Source: Cantharellus purpuraceus (lineage: Eukaryota; Basidiomycota; Agaricomycetes; Cantharellales; Hydnaceae). Taken from it: a DNA stretch of 64,000 bases. Where the stretch lies: NCBI GenBank assembly GCA_025174535.1, contig JALBUN010000003.1:1138501-1202500 (forward strand), read 5' to 3'. Below the pieces are notes generated by a model. That model did no database searches. It saw only the letters and a list, made by a program, of their open reading frames with translations, and was not told the DNA's origin. Positions within the stretch are counted from its first letter, which is position 1. Every line of letters begins with the position of its first letter. Shown here in pieces: positions 35,508 through 45,305 of the stretch. A program made the position numbers and the translations under genes.

Positions 35508-35954
35508 TTGCAATGGGTGTGCACTATAGCTGGAGGTGTGACTCAAAGGTGCTTTATGGGTGGCACATCACAGATTGTACAAGGCACATATAGAAAGGAT
35601 ACTGTCCTTTCTAAGGTGCTGGGGGCACCTAAAGAGCATGCACAATTTGGCATGTATGATGGTCTAATATGGACCAAAAATATATACAGGCATGATGTCA
35701 TCTGTATACCCCACTCAGCGTTTCTGAAGGGGAGGAGGCTGGCCAAGATAATAATCTACCATGCGCACCAAGTAGTTGGCCATTTTGGTCAACTAAAGAC
35801 TGCAAATTACATTCAACAGTAGTACTGGTGGCCAGGCATGGCCACCGATGTCAAGTCATTCTGCACTTCATGTGTGAAGTGCCAAATGAATAAAGACAGT
35901 ACAAAGAAACCCACAGGGCTTCTTCATAGCTTGCCAGTACTGGAATGGCCCTGG
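35508..35954 (+). pseudogene. Ty3-type integrase zinc-finger fragment, hairpin-dense
   Basis: Encodes the H2C2 domain of a retroviral-type integrase: KIIIYHAHQVVGHFGQLKTANYI, one TAG stop, then YWWPGMATDVKSFCTSCVKCQMNK and GLLHSLPVLEWPW. The HHCC zinc ligands are all there. Sequence is lost on both sides where LTR-A fragments begin. The DNA contains a chain of perfect hairpins described under findings. Confidence 0.75.
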
Positions 35955-36268
35955 CTGTTTTGGAACCCGTATAATTATGGTGTTAGGGAAAACTCTAAAT
36001 CACCACAATTCCGTGAATGAACAGCTGAGAAGAATATCAAACCCTGCTGCAAACAACCCCAGAAATGATTTAACATTTGGACTTTGATTACAATCCCTTG
36101 TATTGGTCAATACAGACTATATGTAGAAAAGTAATACATTTTTTAGCAGCAAGAAATGAATAAGACTTCCAGAGTCTAGAGTTCATGGATGCTTAGGGGT
36201 CCATATATTCCAAAATGAGGGGAATGCACTTAGAGGCTAAAGGAAGTAGGTGGATGAATCTGACCATC
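35955..36268 (+). repeat. LTR-A fragment (5' part)
   Basis: Starts TGTTTTGGAACCCG and follows the LTR-A consensus through the region ending in the 'gaatctgaccatccaac' motif, then breaks off. Confidence 0.75.
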
Positions 36269-36289
36269 CAACTGTTAAGCTCTGGGACA

Positions 36290-36825
36290 AACTCTGGGTT
36301 CAATGGGAAAAGGCCAGAGTATGGCTGCTAGTAAAGAGGGAGATGGGACTTTACTGTTCCAGTCCAACCAGAGACAGCATGGAAGCAATACTATTGAGTC
36401 AGATCAAGTGGACTTGGCTTCAACTTGTGTGTTGCACCCCCTCGGATCGTTGGTCCAATATTTTGGAGTTCAGAGTATGGAGTTGGATCAGGGATCTGGA
36501 GTTCAACTTGTCAAGAAAATACTTGTCAAGAAGCTAGCAACCAAGAAGTTAATGGGCAAATCTTAGTCGATATATGAACTACTGTAATAGACAGAGAGTA
36601 GCCCATATAAGTATGTGGAGAATTGAATGCTGAAACTAAAATGATAAGGCAATAAGATGGATATGGAGCATAACATAGAAAGGGGTTTGGAGTTTGGATC
36701 CCAGTCCAAACTGAAACTAAACAATATAAAAGAAGGAGGTTTGTTGTAACCCATAAGAGGAAACTACTTATAAAGAGAACAATAATGGAGTTTGGGGGCA
36801 ACACTGCCCTCTGATGCCAATTTTA
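36290..36825 (+). repeat. Second LTR-type repeat (LTR-C) fragment
   Basis: Closely resembles 39120-39600, and the reverse of 55910-56100. Contains 'aaacaatataaaagaagg' (TATA-like) and ends near 'gggggcaaca'. It probably belongs to a relative of the Ty3 element family in this cluster. Confidence 0.6.
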
Positions 36826-37130
36826 CATTGGTCTTCCATCCTGCATTAAGGATGAGATATCACATGTCAGTAAGCTGGATACCCTGGTTAACCTTTGCAA
36901 GCTCACCCAATCCATTGACATCCATTACTGGGAATGTCAATCTGAGGTCTCCCATGAAAATTTGACTAACAACAAGTTGGACAAAATGTCAGACAAGACC
37001 TCCAAGTCCAACAAGAGATTCAATAAGAACACCACCAGCAACTCCAGCCAGAACAAGCCAAGGATTGCAACAAGGCAATCTCATCCACTGCAAAAGCAAA
37101 GGGCCATGCAGCCAATGCTATGATGGACTC
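36826..37130 (+). pseudogene. gag fragment of the local Ty3 family
   Basis: Plus-strand frame gives LPSCIKDEISHVSKLDTLVNL and IDIHYWECQSEVSHEN, matching the gag at 49540-50682; it ends in an A-rich stop near KAMQPML. The zinc knuckle is deleted. Confidence 0.7.
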
Positions 37131-37189
37131 AAAAAAATAGTAAGCAGTCCTCTAGCCTCCATATGGGCTGAGGGCTGCATTGTGGACCT

Positions 37190-38993
37190 TCAGAGCTAGG
37201 TGCTGGAAACTCACAATGTATTTTGTGATTTTGTGATTTTCCTTCATCTGAAGTCAATCGAGTTCATTCTCAGCATCAGCCTTGGGGTTGTAAGGGCCAA
37301 AATTGGTCCAGAGTTCAGAGATAAAGTCAGAGTAATCCTCTGACCATATTGGGTCATTGGAGTTGTCCATGAGTGCTGTCCAGTGTTTTGGAACCTGCAA
37401 AATTATGGTGCTAGGGCAAACTCTAAATCACCACAATTCCATGAAGGAACAGCTGAGAAGAATATCAAATCCCACTGCAGCACAACTCCAGAAACAATTT
37501 AACATTTGTACTTTGGTTACAATCCATTGTAATGGTCAATGCAGATGATACACAGGAAGGTAATACATTTCTTAACAGTAGAGAATGAATATGACATCCA
37601 GAGTCTAGAGTTCACAGATGCTTAGTGGTCCAGATATTCTGAAAAGAGGGGAATGCACTTAGAGGCTAGAGGAAGTAGGTGAATCTGACTGTCCACCCAG
37701 TGACACTCTGAAGCGGGTAACAGCAATGTGTGAAGTAGTCTAGCAACTGCTTCACATGAGTTCAAGATCCTAATGCTCTGCAAAGGCAGTACACACTAGT
37801 AACTTAAACAAGAGTACTAATGGTAGGACTACCGACAGACAATCTCACCCTGTAGATTCATAGTCATGTGAGGCAGATACTACACTCACGCCCGAAGCAG
37901 GACAATCACTACTTTGAGTGCAATCAAGTACAGTTACACAACTGTAAGCGACCCTTGAACTGGACAATCAACAGTTACTGAGATATAGAGGATGACACTA
38001 TATGTCACTCTAGTCACACTGATGTGCAAATGATGGGGTAGAATGGTTATTTATTCAGAGGCAAAATGGCCTCCTTATATACTATATCTACAGGAGCTGA
38101 CTAATCCTTCTACCTATTAATAGATATAAGCCATGGCAGGAGTCATAGCCTGAGTCACTATTACTCAAATAACTCAGGAAATATTCCATTTCCTGGGCTG
38201 ATCAGCACAGCTATGGGTAGGCACAGCTTTGATTGAAAGCTCCACCAAACATGGAGTCAGGAGGAGCTGTGGTTGCCAAGATATTGAGCATTTACTGGCA
38301 GTGGTGATCAGATTGGGTCAGAGATTGAAATGAGTCATGTGATTGAAAATGAGTCAGTAGATCAGGTGACTCTGCTGACATCTGCAAAGTTTTGTGGGTC
38401 CAAAACTTTGCCCAGCAGGACAATAAATTTGTGAACTCATTTCTGCATGGAAAATTCCCAAAAAAAAATATGAAAAAATAGAGAATATTTGAATGACTCT
38501 AAATCAAGAGAAAGAAGCATGTATATGCTGATATTTTAAGGCCATGAAATGAAAATATACAATTTTGGGACCATAAACAAAATCTTTACAGGGAAAACCA
38601 GTTCCCATACAGAAGTAGTTCAGCATGGTGCCCTTGAGATAGAACATGGTGAAAGTGACCTTTTCCTGATCAGATGTAAAGGCATTGGGGTGGTCACAGA
38701 AGTTCAACCGGCATTGCACCAGGAACAGTTGGAGTTTGCATGGATTGAAGCCATTGAAGAGATCAGGTTCCCAGACCAAGGTCTGGGATTTAGGAGCTTG
38801 TGGGATACAGATACTGCTGGTGAGCAGAGAGATGGCTTGTGCCAGATTTGGGGAGGGCAGGGTGTCATCCTTTTTGTTGACAGCCTCTATGTGGCCCATC
38901 AGCTCTTCAACAACCTCAGGGATGGTGTTGATGCTGGGAGCAGGCACCTCAACAGTTTGTGCATGTTCAGAATTGGCAGTGGATTGTGGCATT
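37190..38993 (-). pseudogene. gag gene copy interrupted by an LTR-A insertion
   Basis: The minus-strand pieces 38993-38604 and 37380-37190 correspond to one continuous gag (compare 50682-50100). The N-terminus MPQSTANSEHAQTVEVPAP is intact here, unlike the main element, where this stretch has a TGA. The break is filled by the solo LTR-A copy at 37382-38603. The gag continues toward its LTR at 39027. Confidence 0.72.
37382..38603 (+). mobile_element. Solo LTR-A copy inside gag
   Basis: Begins TGTTTTGGAACC and ends TTCCCATACA, giving TG...CA ends, ~1.22 kb. Shorter than copies at 40043 and 51954 because part of the TGACTC array is missing. No clean target duplication is visible. Confidence 0.72.
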
Positions 38994-39026
38994 GGGGTAG
39001 AAGTGAGTATGGCAGTTTGAATATAC

Positions 39027-39630
39027 TGTTATGCACTAGGTCTGATGGGGGGTTGAACCTGGATTTTGATTGAAGTTTGGGGTTGTGTTAAGGGCTGATA
39101 CTAAGGGTTCAATGGAGTAACCGGAGTTCAGATGCTAGTGAGGAAAGGGAGGGGACTTCACTGTTCCAGTTCAACTGGAGACAGAGTGGGGGCAATAACT
39201 ATTGAGTTGGATCAAGTGGACTTGGCTTCAACTTGTGTGTTGTACCCCCTCAGATTGTCAGTCCAATATTTTGGAGTTTTGGAGTATGGAGTAGGATCAG
39301 GGATCCCAAGTTCAACTTGTCAAGAAGATACTTTGTCAAGAACCTAGCAACCAAGAAGTTGATGGGGCAAAACTTAGTCAATATATGAACTACTGTAGCA
39401 TACAGAGAGTAGCCTGTATAAGTATGTGAAGAATTGAATGATAAACTAAAAGCGATAGGACAATAAGACAGATGTGGAATACAACATGGAAAGGAGTTTG
39501 GAGTTTGGACTCAAGTCTGAACTAATACTAAGCAATATAAAAGATAAAGGTTTGTTGTAACTCATAAGAGAAAAGCTACTTATATGGAGAAGTTCAGGGT
39601 TAATGGAGGTAGAGTTGATGGAGGTGGAGT
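39027..39630 (+). repeat. LTR-type repeat next to the 38.5-39.0 kb gag
   Basis: Starts TGTTATGCACTAGG like the LTR of the main element, but its body matches LTR-C at 36290-36825. It lies directly upstream (in minus sense) of the gag start, as a 5' LTR would. Confidence 0.6.
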
Positions 39631-39740
39631 AGAAGGAGATGGAGATGGAGTCCAGAGATTGGACTTGGTGTGTAACAGTATCTTCCTTCTAGATCAAGCC
39701 CATGAGATCTTAGTCAGCATCATGGGAAAAATGTTGGTAT

Positions 39741-40042
39741 ATGCATTTGAATTGGCACACAAGTCTGGGCCAAAAACACATGTTGTTCCCTCCCTGTCTC
39801 TTACCACCATCTGCTGTGCCTTCTGTGGATAAACTTTGCCAGCAACATGCTGAGTTGGACAAGTTGATTGCGGAGGCTGATGCCACAGAGAAAAAGAAGG
39901 TGGAAGAGGAGAAGAGGATAAAGAGGGAGGAGATGGCTCATGTGAGGGCCACTGAAGTTGCCCAAGTCAGGGCAGAGGCTGCAAAGAAAAGGGCCTTGAT
40001 GAAGGCAGCCATGAAAGGCAAGGATGTCGTCTGGGACCTGGA
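39741..40042 (+). pseudogene. Coiled-coil ORF fragment, retroelement-associated
   Basis: Frame gives KLCQQHAELDKLIAEADATE, then KKKVEEEKRIKREE and RAEAAKKRALMKAAMKGK, a charged coiled coil resembling the N-terminal half of the antisense ORF at 43502-45154. Cut at 40043 by the inverted LTR-A copy. Confidence 0.5.
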
Positions 40043-41471
40043 TGTATGGGAACTGGTTTTCCCTTAAAAGATCTTGTTTAAAGTCCCGAAACTGTACAAT
40101 TTCGCTTCATGGCCTTAAAATATCAGCATATATTTGCTGCTTTCTCTTGATTCAGGGCCATTCAAATATTCTCTATTTTTTCATATTTTTTTTGGGAATT
40201 TTCCATGCAGAAATGAGTCTACAAACTTATTGTTCTGCTGGGCAAAGTTTTGGGACCCACATGGACCCACAAACCTTCGCAGATGTCAGCAGCCCCAAAG
40301 TCAGCCGGAGTTACCTGGACAACTGACTCATTTTCAATCACATGACTCATTTCAATCTCTGACTCAATCTGGTCACCACTGCCAGTAAATGCTCAATATC
40401 TTCACAACCACTGCACCTCCTGACTCCATTTTCAGTGGAGAGTTCAATAGAAGCTGTGCCTACCCATAGCTGTGCCAATCAGCCCAGGAAACGAAGTATT
40501 GACCGAGTTATTTGAGTAATGGTGACTCATGCAATGACTCCTGCCATGACTCATGCTATGACTCCTGTGATTCCTCATACTATGACTCCTGCTCTGAGTC
40601 ACACTATGACTCCATCCATGACTCATGCCATGAGTCAGAGCAAATCCAAGCAGCTCATTGGCTAGGAAACTTCCACCCCCTTCTCACATATTCCACTAGC
40701 TTCCAGTAGTTTCCATCTATTAATAGGTAGAAGTTTCCAGTAGTATTAGTCAGCTCCTGTAAATACAATATAAAAGGAGCCCATTCTGCCTCTGAATAAA
40801 TAACCATTTCTACCCCATCATTTGCACATCAGTGTGACTAGAGTGACATACAGTGTCATCCTCTATATCTCAGTAACTGTTGATTGTCCAGTTCAAGGGT
40901 CGCTTACAGTTGTGTAACTGTATTTGATTGCACTCAAAGTAGTGATTGTCCTGCTTTGGGCGTGAGTGTAGTATCTACCTCGCATGACTACGAATCTACA
41001 GGGTGAGATTGTCTGTTGATAGTCCTGCCATTAGTGCTCTTGTTTAAGTTACTAGTGTGTACTGCCTTTGCAGAGCATTAGGATCTTGAACTCGTGTGAA
41101 GCAGTTGCTAGACTACTTCACACATCGCTGTTACCTGCTTCAGAGTGTCACTGGTTGGATGGTCGGATTCATCCACCTACTTCCTCTAGCCTCTAAGTGC
41201 ATTCCCCTCTTTTTGGAATATCTGGACCCCTAAGCGTCCATGAACTCTAGACTCTGGAAGTCTTATTCATTCCCTACTGCTAAGAAACGTATTACCTTCC
41301 TGCGTATCGTCTGCATTGACCATTACAACGGATTGTAACCAAAGTACAAACATTAGATCGTTTCTGGAGTTGTGCTGCAGTAGGATTTGATATTCTTCTC
41401 AGCTGTTCATTCACGGAATTGTGGTGATTTAGAGTTTGCCCTAACACCATAATTTTGTGGGTTCCAAAACA
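40043..41471 (-). mobile_element. LTR-A copy, full length, inverted
   Basis: Minus-strand reading starts TGTTTTGGAACCC at 41471 and ends CCCATACA at 40043 (1429 bp). It is the reverse complement of the copy at 51954-54826 over its length. Confidence 0.75.
40512..40640 (+). repeat. TGACTC tandem array inside LTR-A
   Basis: About a dozen near-10-bp units, alternating ATGACTCATG and ATGACTCCTG. TGACTCA is the bZIP (Gcn4/AP-1) core. The same array recurs at 54200-54350, with shorter remains at 38140-38350. Confidence 0.75.
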
Positions 41472-42090
41472 AAATACAATATATAAGGAGGTCATTCTGC
41501 CTCTGAAATAGTAACATATTCAACCTATTCTACCCATCTTCTGCACACCAGTGTGACTAGAGTGACATACAGTGTCATCCTCTATCTCAGTAACTGTTGA
41601 TTACCAGTTCAAGGATCTTTTACAGTTGTGTAACTGTACTTGATTGCACTCAAAGTAGTGATATTCCTGCTTTGGGCATGAGTGTAGTATCTGCCTCACG
41701 TGACTACAAATCTACAGGGTGAGATTGTCTGTTGATAGTCCTGCCATTAGTGCTCTTGTTTAAGTTACTATTGTGCACTGCCTTTGCAGAGCATTAGAAG
41801 CAGTTGCTAGACTACTCCACACATTGCTGTTACCTGCTTCAGAGTGTCACTGGTTGGACGGTTGGATTCATCCACCTACTTCCTTTAGCCTCTAAGTGCA
41901 TTCCCCTCATTTTGGAATATCTGGACCCCTAAGTGTCCGTGAACTCTAGACTCTGGAAGTCTTATTCATTTCTTACTGCTAAGAAATGTGTTACTTTTCT
42001 GTGTAGTCTGCATTGACCAATACAAAGGATTGTAGCCAAAGTACAAATGTTAAATTGTTTCTGGAGTTGTGCTGCAGCAGGATTTGATAT
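41472..42090 (-). repeat. LTR-A fragment, inverted
   Basis: A second minus-strand LTR-A segment lying back-to-back with the full copy and missing its 3' part. Confidence 0.65.
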
Positions 42091-42416
42091 AATCATCATT
42101 CAATGATTCTGTTTGAACATTGAGTGCTTCAGCTTCTAGCACTCTGTTTTCTTTTCTTGAGCAGTTGCCTTCAGGTGACTGCTGCTGTCCTGATCTCAAT
42201 GAACCATTCTGTGGGGAGCAGTTCTCCTTCAGGGTCAGGATATACATCTGCATTTACATAGATGTAGTTGGGATGACTCTCTGTTGGGGAGTCATCAGCA
42301 TAGTAGCACGATACGGAGGTGGAGTTGATGGAGGTGGAGTTGATGGGGATGGAGATGAAGGAGATGGAGGTCCAGAGTTTGGACTTGGTGTTACAGGATG
42401 TAACACCAACCAGTGA
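42091..42416 (-). pseudogene. Retroelement coding fragment, hairpin-dense
   Basis: Minus-strand frame includes STSVSCYYADDSPTESHPNY and YPDPEGELLPTEWFIEIR, which looks like a decayed retroelement polyprotein, but I cannot assign the family firmly. Bounded by LTR-A pieces. Contains several 6-8-bp perfect hairpins. Confidence 0.4.
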
Positions 42417-42845
42417 CACTCTGAAGCAGGTAACAGCAATGTGTGAAGTAGTCTAGCAACTGCTTCACACAAGTTCAAGCTTCTAATGCTCTGCAAAGGC
42501 AGTACACACTAGTAACTTAAACAAGAGCACTAATGGCAGGACTATCAACAGACAATCTCACCCTGTAGATTCATAGTCATGTGAGGCAGATACTACACTC
42601 ACACCCAAACAGGAATATCACTACTTTGAGTGCAATCAAGTACAGTTACACAACTGTAAAAGATCCTTGAACTGGTAATCAACAGTTACTGAGATATAGA
42701 GGATGACACTGTATGTCACTCTAGTCACACTGGTGTGCAGAAGATGGGTAGAAGTGGTAGAATATGTTGAATATATTAGAGGCAGAATGACCTCCTTATA
42801 TATTGTATTTACAGGGGCTGACTAATGCTTCTGGAATATTCTACC
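42417..42845 (+). repeat. LTR-A fragment (middle part)
   Basis: Direct-orientation copy from the 'cagtgacactctgaagcagg' region to 'gaatattctacc', broken by the main Ty3 element at 42846. Confidence 0.65.
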
Positions 42846-43360
42846 TGTTACGCACTAGGTCTGATTGGGAGTCGGAGATTAGGTCAGAGGTTTGGTTGGA
42901 GTCGGAGTACATTGTAGGGGTCAGAACGGACTTGGCTTCAGCTTATGTGCTGCGCCCTCACTAATACTGGTGTCTGAGATTTCGGAGACAGAGTACAATT
43001 TAGAGAGTTAGGATCGGACTTAGGAACTAGGCATGATTCGATATTCAAACTGGGGGATGAAGTCCCCAGTCGGGCAACTTAAATACATATTTTGAAATCT
43101 AATAATAATTACTCCAGTGATGGGTCTCCGAGGCCGATGGCCTTACATGAGTATATCTGAGTCCGATGGGGACAGATGTCCGGGTTCCTATGGTGATGCT
43201 GATGCGTCAATCGGAACTGGAGACAGATGGGTGGAATTGGCGGTGACAATTGGACAGGTAGATGGAGACGGCAGTTTCCAAATGGAGTATAGATTTCATA
43301 TGTGTGGGGATCTGAGTGGATTGGATGGGGATCTGGACGTTAATGAATATAGTCATAACA
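42846..43360 (-). repeat. 3' LTR of the Ty3 element
   Basis: 515 bp, TG...CA. The adjoining purine-rich AAATGGAGAGATAC (minus strand, 43374-43361) may be the polypurine tract. Confidence 0.85.
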
Positions 43361-43501
43361 GTATCTCTCCATTTAAGGCCGAGCCCCTGAGGCCTCATGT
43401 CCGTGGATTGAATAGGTGAGATGGTTGGGCACAGTCGGAGTTATACTGGGGGTCTGGAGACATATAAAAGGAGGGGCATGATTGAGGTCTTATCCTCAAC
43501 G

Positions 43502-45154
43502 ATGTCAAACCCTTTGGCAAGCATGAGCATGGCCGAGCTTGAGCAGTTGCTCTTGGCCTGATGGAAGGAAGAGGAAGAGGAGCAGAAATGGAAAGAGGAG
43601 GAGGAAGCAGAACAGAGATGGAAGGAGGAGGAGGAGGAGGAGGAGGTGGAATGGAGATGGAAGGAGGAGGAGGAGGTGGAACGGAGATGGAAGGAGGAGG
43701 AAGAGCAGAGACGGAAAGAGGCGGCAAAGACAGAACAGAGAAGGAAAGAGGAGGAAGTGAAGGCCGAGAGGGCCCACAGGGTCAAGGAACTTGCGGCCGC
43801 GATGGAGGCTGCAAGACTGAAGGAAGTGGAGGAGCAGGCACACAAGCTAGAAGCCACCATGGAGGTAGAGGAGGAGGTGACTGGGGCAGGGGTGACCAGT
43901 CCAGAAAGCCCAAGTGTGCCTATACGGACAGGGACCCCTGAAGTCGCCATCATCTCCATTACACGGACAGAGACAACTCATCCAAAAACTGTCACTGCGG
44001 AGGACTTGCTGTTACGTCTGCTGGCATGGCCATTATTTGGGTTGGGTGCAGCTGAGGAAGATGAAGGGGCAGAGGTGGAGAGGGCGGAGGTGGAGGTGGA
44101 TCCCGATGCCAATATGGAGCTTGACACAAATGCGGAACCCGAGGCAGGTGTGGATGTCAGGATGGATGCAGAGCCGGATCCAACTTCAAATTGTTATGAG
44201 GAGATGGCTTGGGTAGCTGCGGTCGAGGCTCGCAAAAGAGCGGAGCTCTATGCCACTACCACTAAGAAGAATCTCAACATCGCGGTCTTTTCATTGAAGG
44301 CATACCCGAGTGCTGATATGGAGAAGTGGGAGGCAGATCGGAGGGTCATATGGTGCAAGGCGGAGAGTCACGTGTTGGCGACCCGTAAGAAGGAGCTGCG
44401 TGTTGTGAGGTCGGCGATCCAGCTTCGCAAGCGTGAGATGGAGAAGGTGGCGGCAGAACAGCAGGACAAGGAGGAGGAGAGGGAACACTTGGAGGCTGCA
44501 TTGAGAAGGGGGGGACCACCCAAGCCTCTGGCTCCAACGGGGCCATTTGGTGGGCCCGGCGTAACTTGCGACTTGTGTCGTGATGTGGGCATGGAGTGCA
44601 TGTGGCCTACCGGCCCAACTCACCGCCTTTGGTCCTGCGATCGTTGTTGGGGTCGGAAAGGAGGGTGTAGGATCGATGGAAAGTTTGATCCCCGGAGTTG
44701 GAGCGTCAAGCCCCGACTAGTGGTACAAGGAGGGGCAGAGAAAGAATCGGAAGGTCGTCCGACCAAAAAGCGGCAGACAGAGACAGGTGCTGTGGCAGCC
44801 AGGGGTAGCGGTGTCGGATCAGAAGGGGCAACGACCGGTGCAGGTACGGGGCGCGTCTCTGTGCCCCATAGTACTGTGGGCCAGCTTATCTGGCTGGTTA
44901 ACCTTCAGTTGGAGCACCTCCAGCAGATGGAGGGGTTACTAGTGGACTTGGTGAAGATGATGAAATGGAAGGAGGTTCTGGAGGGTCAGCGGACAGCTGA
45001 GTTACGTCGGTTGTGGAAGTTCATGGCCCCTTTGGACGAGGATTTGGACATGGGGGATGAGAAAGATTGGGTGTTGGATGTAGAGAGTGATGATGAGTTG
45101 GAGATGGAGCCTGAGGTAGATAAGGGGAAGGGAAAAAGGAAACGCGATGTATGA
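43502..45154 (+). pseudogene. Antisense ORF in the Ty3 element: coiled coil plus Cys cluster
   Basis: Opposite in strand to gag-pol. The frame starts MSNPLASMSMAELEQLLLA, meets an in-frame TGA at 43559-43561, then is open for 531 codons. The N-terminal half is an extreme Glu/Lys/Arg coiled coil (repeats of WKEEEE). The C-terminal half has CDLCRDVGMEC and then WSCDRCWGRKGGC, a six-Cys cluster reminiscent of a degenerate Zn2Cys6 domain, followed by a helical HSTVGQLIWLVNLQLEHL and an acidic end with a basic tail KGKGKRKRDV. A possible DNA- or chromatin-binding accessory protein. It could have been captured from a host gene; function unknown. Confidence 0.65.
43560..43750 (+). repeat. GGA/GAG-rich low-complexity tract
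   Basis: Purine-only codon repeats encoding the WKEEEE units of the antisense ORF; open in several frames and prone to slippage. Confidence 0.7.
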
Positions 45155-45305
45155 AAATAAATGAAAATGATTATAAATTTTGGAGTGGAGAAAAATGAGT
45201 TGGAGTGATATTCCTTCAGAGTTTTTTGGGCAGGCTGGTAATTTCCCTTGTGACTTGTAATAAAATGATGATGCGAAATAATAGAATTAGCATTAGTAAT
45301 CAAAC

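Noticed and set aside
40512..40640. CRISPR-like repeat array
   Set aside because: Units are contiguous 10-mers without spacers in a eukaryotic LTR repeat.
43539..43941. Other-frame ORFs over the GGA/GAG tract
   Set aside because: Purine-only repeats are open in several frames; only the frame continuing into the Cys cluster is supported.
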